A DNA stretch of 64,000 nucleotides from Variovorax paradoxus (GTDB lineage: Bacteria; Pseudomonadota; Gammaproteobacteria; Burkholderiales; Burkholderiaceae_C): NCBI RefSeq assembly GCF_030815975.1, contig NZ_JAUSXL010000002.1, positions 4,638,501 through 4,702,500 on the forward strand, in the 5' to 3' direction. The position numbers and the translations under genes were made by a program. Shown here piece by piece: positions 11,345 through 20,487 of the stretch. The notes beneath the pieces are model-generated. The model was not told the DNA's origin, ran no database searches, and was given only the letters and a program-made list of their open reading frames with translations. Positions within the stretch are counted from its first letter, which is position 1, and the number at the start of each line of letters is the position of its first letter.

Positions 11345-14300
11345 ATGTGCGGTTTGCCTGCCGCGCCTTCCCGAACAGCTTTCCCCTTGACGACCACGAC
11401 ACCTTCCGCCCCCTTGCGCATCGACTTTCCCGAATCGCTTCCGGTCTCTGGCCGGCGCGATGAAATCATGGCCGCCATCGCCGCGCACCAGGTAGTGATC
11501 GTCTGCGGCGAAACCGGTTCGGGCAAGACCACGCAGCTGCCGAAGATCGCGCTCGCGCTCGGCCGCGGCAAGCTCAATGCGCCGCCGGGCAAGGGCCGGC
11601 TCATCGGCCACACGCAGCCGCGGCGCATTGCCGCCAGTTCGGTCGCCAAGCGCATTGCCGAAGAACTGAAGACGCCGCTGGGCGACGTGGTCGGCTTCAA
11701 GGTTCGCTTCCAGGACAGGCTGAGCCGCGACGCGTCGGTCAAGCTCATGACCGACGGCATCCTGCTGGCCGAGACGCAGACCGATCCGCTGCTCAAGGCC
11801 TACGACACGCTGATCATCGACGAGGCCCACGAGCGCTCGCTGAACATCGACTTCCTGCTCGGCTACCTGCGCGAGATCCTTCCGCGCCGGCCCGACCTGA
11901 AGGTGATCGTGACCTCGGCCACCATCGATGCCGAGCGCTTTGCGCAGCACTTTGCATCGGCAAAAGGCCCTGCGCCGACCATCATGGTGTCGGGCCGCAC
12001 CTTTCCGGTCGAACAGCGCTACCGACCCTTCGAGGAATCGCGCGAGCACGACCTGAACGACGCGATTGCCGACGGCGTCGACGAGCTCTGGCGCGATCCG
12101 CACAACGCCGGCGACATCCTCGTGTTCCTGCCCGGCGAGCGCGAGATCCGCGAGGCGGCCGACCATCTTCGCCGCCACCTGAGCCATCAGCCGCTGTTTC
12201 GCAATGCCGAGGTGCTGCCGCTGTTTGCGCGGCTGTCGGGCCCCGAGCAGGACCGCATCTTCGACAGCCATTCGGGCCGGCGCATCGTGCTGGCCACCAA
12301 CGTGGCGGAAACCTCGCTCACGGTGCCGGGCATCCGCTACGTGATCGACACCGGCACCGCGCGGGTGAAGCGCTACAGCTTCCGCAGCAAGGTCGAGCAG
12401 TTGCTGGTCGAGCCGATCAGCCAGGCCGCGGCCAACCAGCGCGCCGGCCGCTGCGGCCGCGTGGCCAACGGCATCTGCATCCGCCTCTACGACGAGAAGG
12501 ATTTCGACGGCCGGCCGCGTTTTACCGATCCCGAGATCCTGCGCTCTTCGCTCGCGGGCGTGATCCTGCGCATGAAGTCGCTGCGCCTGGGCGACGTGGC
12601 GCGCTTTCCGTTTCTCGAGGCGCCGTCGCCGCGCGCGATTGCCGACGGCTACCAGCTGCTCAACGAACTCGGCGCGGTCGACGATGCCAACGAGCTCACG
12701 GCCACGGGCGCAGAGCTGGCCAAGCTGCCGCTCGATCCGCGCGTGGGCCGGATGATCCTCGAGGCCCGCACGCGCGGCGCGCTCGAAGAAGTGCTGGTGA
12801 TCGCCTCGGCGCTCAGCGTGCAGGACGTGCGCGACCGGCCGATGGAAGCGCAGCAGCAGGCCGACCAGGCGCATTCGAAATTCGACGACGAGAAGAGCGA
12901 GTTCAGCGGCTACCTGCGGCTGTGGAAATGGATTGCCGATGCGCGCGGCGGGCACGGTGACACTCACAAGCTCAGCAACCGCCAGTACGAGCAGTTGCTG
13001 CGGCAGAACTTCATCAACATCCGCCGCGTGCGCGAATGGCGCGACATCCATTCGCAGCTGCTCACGGTGGTCACCGAGCACAAGTGGCGCATCAATGCCG
13101 AGCCTGCCGGCTACGAGCCGCTGCACCTCTCGATGCTCGCGGGCCTGCTCGGCAACGTCGGCTGGAAGCTGGAAGACGACGAGGCGTACCTGGGTGCGCG
13201 CGGCATCAAGTTCTACAAGCATCCGGGCGCGCACCTGAAGAAGAAGCCCGGCCGCTGGATCGTCGCGGCCGAGCTGGTCGAGACCACGCGGCTCTTCGGC
13301 CGCGGCATCGCCAACATCGAGCCGCAGTGGCTCGAGCAAGTGGCCGGCCACCTGCTGAAGAAGCAGCTGCTCGATCCGCATTGGGAGAAGAAGGGCGCGC
13401 AGGTTTCGGCGCTGGAGCGCGCAACGCTCTACGGCCTCGTGGTGTACAGCGGGCGCCGGGTCGATTTCACCAAGGTCGATCCGGTCGCGGCGCGCGAGAT
13501 CTTCATCCGCGAAGCGCTGGTCGGCGGGCAGTGGGAGAGCAAGTTCCCGTTCCTCGCGGCCAACCGCAAGCTGGTGCGCGAGGTCGAGGGTCTGGAGCAC
13601 AAGGCGCGCCGGCAGGACGTATTGGTCGACGACGAACTGATCTTCGCCTTCTACGACGCGCAGCTGCCCGTCGACGTGGCAAGCGGCATCAGCTTCGAGA
13701 ACTGGTACCGCCATGCGTCGAGGGAGCAGCCGCGCCTGCTTTTCCTCACGCGCGAGGAACTGATGCGCCACCAGGCGGCGGGCATCACCACGCAGTCCTT
13801 TCCGCCCACACTGCGGCTTGGCGGAGTCGATTGCGCGGCAAGCTACCTGCACGAGCCGGGCGATGCGAAAGACGGGCTCACTGTCAGCGTGCCGCTCTTC
13901 GTGCTCAACCAGGTGAGCGAAGAGCGCTGCGAATGGCTGGTGACGGGCATGCTCAAGGACAAGATCCAGGCGCTGCTCAAGAGCCTGCCGCAGCGCCCGC
14001 GCTCGCGGCTGGTGCCGCTGCCCGAGTCGGCGGCGAAGCTCACGGAAGAGCTTTCGGCGCCCGAGGTGTTCGGCCACGGCTCGCTGACCGACGTGCTGCT
14101 CAAGCGCGTGCGCGACGTGACGAGCATCGACGTCAAGCGCGCCGATTTCAAACTCGACATGCTGCCGCCGCACCTGTTCATGAACCTGCGCATCGTGGAC
14201 GAGCACGGGCGCCAGCTTGGCATGGGGCGCAACCTGGGCGCGCTCAAGGCGGAACTGGGGGCGCAGGCGCGCGGCGCTTTCCAGGCGCTGGCGGGGCTCA

Positions 14301-15259
14301 ATGTGAAGGCTTCCGCGGACCGCAAGCCGGCCGGCGCGACCGAGGGGCCCGCGCAGGCGAAGGGCAATGCCGCTGCGCCTGCTGCCGCCGCCGCGCCGAG
14401 CCTGCCCGCGGGCCAGCGCTACACGAACTGGAGCTTCGGCGAACTGCCCGAGCTGATGGAAGTGCGCCGCGGATCGCAGTCGCTGATCGGATTTCCGGCG
14501 CTGCGCGACGAAGGCGATGCCGTCACCATCGAGGTGTTCGATGAGCCGGCCGTGGCAGCCGCCAAGCATCGCGCCGGGTTGCGCCGCTTGTTCGCGCTGC
14601 AGCTGAAGGACGCGCTCAAGTACCTCGAGAAGAACATCCCCGACCTGCAAAAGATGGCCGTGGCCTACATGCCGCTGGGTACCTCCGAAGAGTTGCGCGC
14701 GCAGATTATCGACGTGGCGATCGACCGGGCCTTTCTGCAGGAGCCGCTGCCCACCGACGAGTTCGCATTCAAGCGCCGCCTGGAAGAAGGCCGTGGCCGG
14801 CTCACGCTGATCGCCAACGAGGTGGCGCGGCTGGCCTCGACCATCCTGACCGAGTACGCGGCCGCCGCGCGAAAGATCAAGGACACCAGGATCCAGCCCG
14901 AAGCCGTGCAGGACGCCGCCCAGCAGCTGCAGCGCCTGGTCGGCAAGCGCTTCATTGCCGACGCGCCATGGACGCAGCTGCAGCATTTCGCGCGCTATCT
15001 CAAGGCCATCGTGCTGCGGCTCGACAAGCTGCGCAGCGACCCCGCGCGCGACACCGCCAAGCTGGCCGAACTGCGGCCGCAGGAGCAGCGCTACTGGCGG
15101 CTGGTGGCCGAGCGCAAGGGCGTGGTGGACGAGCGCATGCTCGAATTCCGCTGGCTGCTCGAGGAGCTCCGCGTGAGCTTCTTCGCGCAGGAACTGCGCA
15201 CGCCGCAGCCGGTCAGCGTCAAGCGGCTGGACAAGGCCTGGGCCCAGCTGCAGGCCTGA
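11345..15259 (+). CDS. hrpA: ATP-dependent RNA helicase HrpA
   Basis: About 1,300 aa, a DEAH/RHA helicase. It has Walker A GETGSGKTT, DEAH box (LIIDEAHERSLN), SAT motif (VTSATIDAERF) and motif VI (QRAGRCGR), then the winged-helix/ratchet region, an OB-like region and the long DUF3418-type C-terminus specific to HrpA. HrpA rescues stalled ribosomes on mRNA. The start is uncertain. The ATG at 11345 overlaps a GATAAT box that looks like a -10 element, so the true start may be the in-frame TTG at 11387 (reads MTTTTPSAPLRIDFPE). Divergent from argA. Confidence 0.95.
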   Translation: MCGLPAAPSRTAFPLTTTTPSAPLRIDFPESLPVSGRRDEIMAAIAAHQVVIVCGETGSGKTTQLPKIALALGRGKLNAPPGKGRLIGHTQPRRIAASSVAKRIAEELKTPLGDVVGFKVRFQDRLSRDASVKLMTDGILLAETQTDPLLKAYDTLIIDEAHERSLNIDFLLGYLREILPRRPDLKVIVTSATIDAERFAQHFASAKGPAPTIMVSGRTFPVEQRYRPFEESREHDLNDAIADGVDELWRDPHNAGDILVFLPGEREIREAADHLRRHLSHQPLFRNAEVLPLFARLSGPEQDRIFDSHSGRRIVLATNVAETSLTVPGIRYVIDTGTARVKRYSFRSKVEQLLVEPISQAAANQRAGRCGRVANGICIRLYDEKDFDGRPRFTDPEILRSSLAGVILRMKSLRLGDVARFPFLEAPSPRAIADGYQLLNELGAVDDANELTATGAELAKLPLDPRVGRMILEARTRGALEEVLVIASALSVQDVRDRPMEAQQQADQAHSKFDDEKSEFSGYLRLWKWIADARGGHGDTHKLSNRQYEQLLRQNFINIRRVREWRDIHSQLLTVVTEHKWRINAEPAGYEPLHLSMLAGLLGNVGWKLEDDEAYLGARGIKFYKHPGAHLKKKPGRWIVAAELVETTRLFGRGIANIEPQWLEQVAGHLLKKQLLDPHWEKKGAQVSALERATLYGLVVYSGRRVDFTKVDPVAAREIFIREALVGGQWESKFPFLAANRKLVREVEGLEHKARRQDVLVDDELIFAFYDAQLPVDVASGISFENWYRHASREQPRLLFLTREELMRHQAAGITTQSFPPTLRLGGVDCAASYLHEPGDAKDGLTVSVPLFVLNQVSEERCEWLVTGMLKDKIQALLKSLPQRPRSRLVPLPESAAKLTEELSAPEVFGHGSLTDVLLKRVRDVTSIDVKRADFKLDMLPPHLFMNLRIVDEHGRQLGMGRNLGALKAELGAQARGAFQALAGLNVKASADRKPAGATEGPAQAKGNAAAPAAAAAPSLPAGQRYTNWSFGELPELMEVRRGSQSLIGFPALRDEGDAVTIEVFDEPAVAAAKHRAGLRRLFALQLKDALKYLEKNIPDLQKMAVAYMPLGTSEELRAQIIDVAIDRAFLQEPLPTDEFAFKRRLEEGRGRLTLIANEVARLASTILTEYAAAARKIKDTRIQPEAVQDAAQQLQRLVGKRFIADAPWTQLQHFARYLKAIVLRLDKLRSDPARDTAKLAELRPQEQRYWRLVAERKGVVDERMLEFRWLLEELRVSFFAQELRTPQPVSVKRLDKAWAQLQA

Positions 15260-15274
15260 TCCGGATCGGCGGGC

Positions 15275-15302
15275 AAAAAAAAGAAGCCCGCTTTTCGCGG
15301 GC
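15275..15302 (-). terminator. Intrinsic terminator for the DUF3309 gene
   Basis: Stem GCCCGC/GCGGGC (15286-15291 with 15297-15302) and a short T-rich loop. Read on the minus strand it is followed by a U-rich run (eight A on the plus strand at 15275-15282). It lies just downstream of the small DUF3309 gene and faces hrpA, so it mainly stops leftward transcripts. Confidence 0.75.
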
Positions 15303-15333
15303 CTCCTTCAGGTGCACGAACTGCCGGGCAGCG

Positions 15334-15492
15334 TCATATGCGGCCCATGAGCACCAGGATGATGAGGATCAGCACGACCAGGCCCAGCCCCCCGCTGGGC
15401 CAGTAGCCCCAGCTCCGGCTGTAGCCCCAGCTCGGCAGCGCACCGATCAGAAGCAATATCAGAACGATCAGCAGAATGAACGAGAGGGACAT
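15334..15492 (-). CDS. DUF3309 family small membrane protein
   Basis: A 52-aa protein of the DUF3309 type: two hydrophobic segments around the conserved core GALPSWGYSRSWGYWPSGGLGL, ending LMGRI. The start at 15492 (MSLSFILLI) is chosen because AGGAGAAACGC precedes it; a 12-residue longer start has no such site. Function unknown; such proteins are abundant in stress-associated loci of proteobacteria. A terminator follows directly, so it is probably monocistronic. Confidence 0.82.
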   Translation of the reverse strand: MSLSFILLIVLILLLIGALPSWGYSRSWGYWPSGGLGLVVLILIILVLMGRI

Positions 15493-15627
15493 GCGTTTCT
15501 CCTGGGCCTTGTTGTTACGAGCACCCATGCTCAGTGTCAGGAGACCGGGGGCACGCCGGATAGCCGCTTCTTCGGCGGTCAGGGCTTTCCTACCGCTATC
15601 GTCGGCATTCGAGCCGTGCGGGCCCGG

Positions 15628-16803
15628 TCAGAGCCGTGCGAGCCGATCCAGCGCCGCAATCAGCGTCTCGTCCTTCTTGGCGAAGCAGAAGCGGACCACG
15701 CGCTGGTCGAAGCCGTTGCCGTAGAACGCCGACAGCGGAATTGCCGCCACGCCGATCTCGCGCGTCAGCCACAGGCAGAACTCGGCTTCGGACAGCTCGC
15801 TCACCGCCGAGATGTCGACGCACTGGAAATAGCTGCCCTCGCTGCGCAGCAGCTTGAAGCGGGTTTTGTCGGCCAGTCCGGCGGCGAACAGGTCGCGCTT
15901 GCGCTGGTAGAAGGTGGGCAGTTCGAGGTAAGGCCTCGGCTCGGCCATGTACTGCGCGAGCGCATGCTGCATCGGCGTGTTGACGGTGAACACGTTGAAC
16001 TGGTGCACCTTGCGGAATTCGGCCATCAGCGGTGCGGGCGCCGCCACGTAGCCGACCTTCCAGCCGGTGACGTGGTAGGTCTTGCCGAAGCTGCTCACGA
16101 TGAAGCTGCGCGCCGCCAGGCCCGGGAAGCGCGCCACGCTTTCATGCTGCGCGCCGTCGTAGACCATGTGCTCGTAAACCTCGTCGGCAATCACGAAGAT
16201 GTCGGTCGGGGCCAGCAGTTCTTCGAGCCTGCGCATCTCGGCAGCAGTCCAGACCGTGGCGCTCGGGTTGTGCGGCGTGTTCACGATGATCGCGCGCGTG
16301 CGCGGAGACAACGCTGCGGCGATCTTGTCGAAGTCGGGGCGGAAGGTGCCAGGCGTGAGCGGCACGCGCACCACGCTGCCGCCGGCCAGCTCGATATTGG
16401 GCACGTAGCTGTCGTAGCACGGCTCCAGAACGATCACCTCGTCGCCCGCGCGCACCACGGCCAGGATGGCGGTGATGATGGCTTGCGTCGCACCGGCCGT
16501 GACGGTGATCTCGTCGGCAGCGCTGTAGCGGTGGCCATAGAGCGCCGAGATCTTGCCGGCAATGGCTTCGCGCAGCGCCGCAATGCCGGGCATCGGCGGG
16601 TACTGGTTGTGGCCCGCGGCCATGGCGGCCGTCACGTCTTCGAGCAGTTTCGGATCGCAGTTGAAATCGGGGAAGCCCTGGCCGAGGTTCACCGCGTTCT
16701 TCTCCGCCGCGAGCGCGGACATCACGGTGAAGATGGTGGTGCCCACGGAGGGCAGCTTGGTGGCGATCTCCGGGGTGCGGGGGGAGGAAAGAATGGCGCT
16801 CAT
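15628..16803 (-). CDS. PLP-dependent aminotransferase (methionine/kynurenine aminotransferase-like)
   Basis: A 391-aa fold-type I aminotransferase of the class I/II family. It has the N-terminal NLGQGFPDFNCD, NTPHNPSA for the cofactor pocket, DEVYEHMVYD, and the PLP lysine in SSFGKTYHVTGWKVGY (K241). This pattern matches the YbdL/methionine aminotransferase and kynurenine aminotransferase group. Its neighbour is a CysB-type sulfur regulator, compatible with methionine salvage, but substrate cannot be read from sequence. The start at 16803 is preferred to an ORF running back into the regulator. Confidence 0.88.
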   Translation of the reverse strand: MSAILSSPRTPEIATKLPSVGTTIFTVMSALAAEKNAVNLGQGFPDFNCDPKLLEDVTAAMAAGHNQYPPMPGIAALREAIAGKISALYGHRYSAADEITVTAGATQAIITAILAVVRAGDEVIVLEPCYDSYVPNIELAGGSVVRVPLTPGTFRPDFDKIAAALSPRTRAIIVNTPHNPSATVWTAAEMRRLEELLAPTDIFVIADEVYEHMVYDGAQHESVARFPGLAARSFIVSSFGKTYHVTGWKVGYVAAPAPLMAEFRKVHQFNVFTVNTPMQHALAQYMAEPRPYLELPTFYQRKRDLFAAGLADKTRFKLLRSEGSYFQCVDISAVSELSEAEFCLWLTREIGVAAIPLSAFYGNGFDQRVVRFCFAKKDETLIAALDRLARL

Positions 16804-16835
16804 GGTCGTGCTCGGAAACGGAATCGGGGTCTGGA

Positions 16836-17777
16836 TCAAAGTTCGTAGTCTTGCTGATGCCCGCTCAGGGCCTTCGCGATCAGGTTGCGATCGAGACGGT
16901 CGGACAGCAGTTCGGCAAACTTGAAGACGAAGTTGCGCAGGTAGGCGCTGCGCTTGAATGCCACCCGCGCGATGTTCTGGCCGAAAACATGCCCCATCGG
17001 GCGCACCACGAGATCGGCGTTCGATTCGTCGCGGACCGCCATCTCGGCCACGATGCCCACGCCGAGGCCCAGGCGCACGTAGGTCTTGATCACGTCGGAA
17101 TCGATGGCTTCGAGCGCGATGCGCGGCGTGAGCTTCTTCTGCGCGAAGGCATGGTCGATGCGCGTGCGGCCGGTGAACGACGGGTGGTAGGTGATGATGG
17201 GTTCGAGCGCCAGGTCTTCGAGCGAGATGCGCTCCTTGGCCGCGAGCGGATGGTCCTTGGGCAGCACCAGCACGTGCTGCCATTCGTAGCAGGGCAGGGT
17301 CACGAGCTCGGCGTAGTCGGCGAGCGACTCGGTGGCAATGCCCACTTCGGCGATCTCGTCGATCACCATGCGTGCGACCTGGTCGGGCGAGCCCTGGTGC
17401 AGGCTCACGTTGACCTTCGGATAGGCCTCCCGCAGCTTGGCCACCGGCACCGGCAGCACGTAGCGCGCCTGGGTGTGGGTGGTGGCAATGGAGAGGGTGC
17501 CGCTGTCCTGCGCACTGAACTGCTCGCCGATGCGCTTGAGGTTGCCGACCTCGCGCATGATCAATTCGATGCTGGCGATGACGTGCTGGCCCGGTTCGGT
17601 GACCCGCTTCAGGCGCTTGCCATGGCGGGCGAAGATTTCGACGCCGAGTTCTTCCTCGAGCTCGATGATGGCCTTGGACACGCCCGGCTGCGAGGTGTGC
17701 AGCGCCTTCGCCGCCTCCGTCAGATTCAGGTTGCGCCGCACGGCTTCCTGAACAAACTTGAATTGGTGCAGATTCAT
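16836..17777 (-). CDS. cysB: CysB-type LysR family regulator
   Basis: A 313-aa LysR regulator. The N-terminal winged HTH (MNLHQFKFVQEAVRRNLNLT) with LHTSQPGVSKAIIELEEELG is diagnostic for the CysB/Cbl/SsuR branch rather than generic LysR. The effector domain contains the TTHTQARYVLP segment typical of CysB, which binds O-acetylserine/N-acetylserine or sulfate-type ligands. Linked to cbiX (sirohydrochlorin chelatase, siroheme for sulfite reductase), which supports control of sulfur assimilation. A paralogue such as Cbl remains possible. Confidence 0.88.
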   Translation of the reverse strand: MNLHQFKFVQEAVRRNLNLTEAAKALHTSQPGVSKAIIELEEELGVEIFARHGKRLKRVTEPGQHVIASIELIMREVGNLKRIGEQFSAQDSGTLSIATTHTQARYVLPVPVAKLREAYPKVNVSLHQGSPDQVARMVIDEIAEVGIATESLADYAELVTLPCYEWQHVLVLPKDHPLAAKERISLEDLALEPIITYHPSFTGRTRIDHAFAQKKLTPRIALEAIDSDVIKTYVRLGLGVGIVAEMAVRDESNADLVVRPMGHVFGQNIARVAFKRSAYLRNFVFKFAELLSDRLDRNLIAKALSGHQQDYEL

Positions 17778-17840
17778 ATCAAATTCCGTCTTATTACGGA
17801 ATTCATTATGCCTTCGGAGTCTATCGAAATTGCCGGAATT

Positions 17841-18215
17841 TCAAGATTTGCTTGCAATTCTGGCCAGCAGGTCGATCAGTTCGGGCTCTTCCCCGACGAT
17901 GGCGGCCAGCTGGAAGTCGACCTGCGGCCAGGCTTGGCGCAGCGCCTCCACCTGCAGCGGCAGGTCTTCGCGGGCATGCTTGCCCATGCCCAGGAAGAGC
18001 GGAACCACCCGAACCACCTTGGCGCCGCTGGCAATCAGGGCCGCTGCGGCGGTGCGCAGGTCGGGCGCGGCGAGTTCCATGTAGGCACAGGCCACGCGGG
18101 CTTGCGGGTCGAGCGCCGTGACGCGCGCGGCCACGGCCTCGATGGGCTTGCGCCAGCGCTCGTCGCGCGAACCATGGGCCAGCAGGACGATGCCCTTCGC
18201 ATTCCCCGTTGCCAT
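17841..18215 (-). CDS. cbiX: CbiX-type sirohydrochlorin chelatase
   Basis: A 124-aa single-domain (short) chelatase of the CbiX family. It has the metal-binding histidine region near the N-terminus (IVLLAHGSRDERW) and the second motif VVPLFLGMGKHAREDLP. It inserts Co or Fe into sirohydrochlorin; next to a CysB-type regulator, ferrochelation to siroheme is the likelier role. The start at 18215 lies 5 nt downstream of the lptG stop. Confidence 0.88.
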   Translation of the reverse strand: MATGNAKGIVLLAHGSRDERWRKPIEAVAARVTALDPQARVACAYMELAAPDLRTAAAALIASGAKVVRVVPLFLGMGKHAREDLPLQVEALRQAWPQVDFQLAAIVGEEPELIDLLARIASKS

Positions 18216-18220
18216 CTGCG

Positions 18221-19330
18221 CTACCTTCGAAGCACCAGCCAGCTGAACGCGGCCAGCGACATCACCGAATAGATGAGCCCTGGCGCCGCCGCTGTCAGCC
18301 AAGGCGACCAGTTGCTCAGGTTGCCGAGGTAGCCGAACACGTTGTTCAGCAGGAAGAAGCTGATGCCGATCATCACGCCGCCGAACACGTAGGTGGTGAT
18401 GCCGGCCTGGCGGAAGTGCAGGTAGGCGAAGGGCAGGGCGAGCACCACCATCACCAGACACGAGAGCGGGTAGAAGACCTTGCGCCAGAACTGGATCTCG
18501 TAGCGCTGCGCGGTTTGCCCGTTGGCCTCGAGGTGCTGGATGTAGTCGAACAGGTCGATGGTGCCCATGCGGTCGGGCCGCAGCAGTGCCACCGACACCA
18601 TTTCGCTGGTCAGCGTGGTCGGCCAGTCGAGCTGCGGCATCTTGGTGGTCACGATGCGGGCCTTGTCCGCGGCGGTGCGCGTCTCGTAGTCCTGCAGTTC
18701 GACATCCGACAGTTGCCAGTGGTCGTCGAAGATGCGCGCCGAGGACGCGACGAGCTGCTTGCGCACATAGCCGTTGGCGTCGAACTCGAAGATGCGCGCA
18801 TTCTTGAGCGAACCGTCGCGGGCGATGGACAGCACGTTGACCGCATAGGACACGTTCTCGCGCTTTTCCTTGAGCCAGGCGCCCGTGTTGCCGACCAGCG
18901 AGTAGGAACCCTGGTAGCGGGACTTGAGCAGCTGCCCGGTGCGCTCGGACGCCGGTGCGATGTAGTCGCCAATGGCAAAGGTGAGAACAACGAAGCCCAC
19001 ACCCAGCAGCAGCAGGGTGCGCAGGGCGCGCCACGGCCCCAGGCCGCTGGTGCGAAGAATGGTGTATTCCGAGCTTTGCGCAAGGCGCGCCATCACGAAG
19101 ATGCAGCCGATCAGCACCGTGATCGGGAGCAGTTCGTAAAGGTGGCTCGGAATCAGCAAGGTCACGTAGATCAGTGCCTGTGCGGGGCCGTAGGCAAGGC
19201 TTTCGGGCTTGCCGATCGACTGCAGTTCGTCGACGAAGTCGAAGAAGAAAAACAGGCTCAGGAAGCCGAGGGTCACGAAAGCCACGGCTTTCAGTGCCTC
19301 GACATAGATCAGGCGTCGAATTGTTTTCAC
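18221..19330 (-). CDS. lptG: LPS export ABC transporter permease LptG
   Basis: A 369-aa inner-membrane permease of the lipopolysaccharide export machine (LptB2FG). Membrane helices flank a large periplasmic beta-jellyroll domain (about residues 125-270). The GTG start at 19330 (reads [18 protein letters not shown]) overlaps the lptF stop by 4 nt (GTGA). The ORF could extend to 19435 but that lies inside lptF. The next gene, cbiX, follows after 5 nt. Confidence 0.94.
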   Translation of the reverse strand: MKTIRRLIYVEALKAVAFVTLGFLSLFFFFDFVDELQSIGKPESLAYGPAQALIYVTLLIPSHLYELLPITVLIGCIFVMARLAQSSEYTILRTSGLGPWRALRTLLLLGVGFVVLTFAIGDYIAPASERTGQLLKSRYQGSYSLVGNTGAWLKEKRENVSYAVNVLSIARDGSLKNARIFEFDANGYVRKQLVASSARIFDDHWQLSDVELQDYETRTAADKARIVTTKMPQLDWPTTLTSEMVSVALLRPDRMGTIDLFDYIQHLEANGQTAQRYEIQFWRKVFYPLSCLVMVVLALPFAYLHFRQAGITTYVFGGVMIGISFFLLNNVFGYLGNLSNWSPWLTAAAPGLIYSVMSLAAFSWLVLRR

Positions 19331-20466
19331 GAGGTCGGGTCGATTTTCGTGGGCTGCTGGGATGGCAGGCCGCCTGCGATGACGTGCTCGGCCTTGCGCC
19401 GCCGGCCCCAGTTGTTGTTGCGCAGGAGCAGCCACGCGACGCCGATCAGCAGCACGCCGCCGTGCAGCAGCAGCATGAACGAGCCCATGCCGAAGCGCCC
19501 GGAACTGATCCAGCTCTGGCCGAGGTTGAGCATGTTGTAGTAGACGACGAAGGCGAACAGCGCGAACAGCAGGTTGCCGCTGCGTCCCACGCGCGGATTG
19601 ACGCTCGACACCGTCAGCGCCAGCAGCACGAAATTGATGGCCGCCAGCAGCATGCCGATGCGCCAGGCCAGTTCGCCGCGGCTCGGGTCGCCGGGTTCGC
19701 GCAGGAGCTGAAGCGTGGGCTTGGCGCGCGCCGGCGTGCTGTCGCCGGAGAGAGCGGCATTGCCGCCGGACCGCGTGCCATAGGTCTCGAATTCGCTGAT
19801 CTTGAGCCCCGCGGTGGGCAGCAGTGGCCGCTCCAGCCTTTGGCCGTTGCTCAGCATCAGGAAGCGGCTGTTGCCGACGTCCTCGATGCGTCCGCTGCGT
19901 GCCGAGGTCGTGATCTGCAGGCCGCGCTCGATCGCCCAGATGAACACGTTGGTGGCCGTGGCGCCGTCCGGCGTGTCCTTGTCGATGAAGAAGACCCGCA
20001 TGCGCCCGGACGATTCACGGAATTCGCCCGGCGTGACCCGCTCGATGTCGCTGCGCCCTTCATATTGCGCCCGCATGCCGATGGTCTGCGAGTTGGCCCA
20101 CGGCCAGCCCAGCAGCGCCATGACCGCGATCAGCACCAGCACCGGCCAGGCAAAGCGGAACAGCGGCTCGACGAAATCGGCCAGCCCCCGTCCGCTGGAA
20201 AACCAGATCACCATCTCGCTGTCGCGGTACATGCGCGACAAGGTGCCGACAATGGCGATGAACAGGCTCAGGCTCAGGATGGTCGGCATGTAGCCGAGCA
20301 CCGTGTACGCCATCACGAGGAACACTTCGGACGGGTTCACGCTGCCCTTGGAGGCGAGCCCGAGCGTGCGGATGAGCATCATGGTCATCACGATGGTGAC
20401 CAGGACCACGAGGGTCGCTCCGAAGCTGCGCGACAGCTCCTTGCGTAGGGAAGAATGGAATAACAT
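19327..20466 (-). CDS. lptF: LPS export ABC transporter permease LptF
   Basis: A 379-aa partner permease of LptG. It starts [18 protein letters not shown] and has transmembrane helices, a periplasmic jellyroll (about residues 105-255), then three more helices. The start at 20466 fits the family; the much longer reading frame upstream is antisense to pepA. It diverges from pepA with only 21 bp between the two start codons, as in many proteobacteria where pepA abuts lptFG. Confidence 0.94.
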   Translation of the reverse strand: MLFHSSLRKELSRSFGATLVVLVTIVMTMMLIRTLGLASKGSVNPSEVFLVMAYTVLGYMPTILSLSLFIAIVGTLSRMYRDSEMVIWFSSGRGLADFVEPLFRFAWPVLVLIAVMALLGWPWANSQTIGMRAQYEGRSDIERVTPGEFRESSGRMRVFFIDKDTPDGATATNVFIWAIERGLQITTSARSGRIEDVGNSRFLMLSNGQRLERPLLPTAGLKISEFETYGTRSGGNAALSGDSTPARAKPTLQLLREPGDPSRGELAWRIGMLLAAINFVLLALTVSSVNPRVGRSGNLLFALFAFVVYYNMLNLGQSWISSGRFGMGSFMLLLHGGVLLIGVAWLLLRNNNWGRRRKAEHVIAGGLPSQQPTKIDPTS

Positions 20467-20487
20467 CGTTCGAGGAAAAAAAGGATT
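20467..20487. promoter_or_regulatory. 21-bp divergent spacer lptF/pepA
   Basis: Only 21 bp separate the start codons of divergent lptF and pepA. An AGGA-A-run-AGGA stretch serves as the pepA ribosome binding site. No complete promoter fits here, so both promoters must lie inside the opposite coding sequence. Confidence 0.6.

Noticed and set aside
11096-14986. 1,296-aa antisense reading frame opposite hrpA
   Set aside because: It is fully antisense to a well-conserved helicase; its residue mix (His/Arg/Ala/Leu) is typical of the reverse frame of GC-rich genes.
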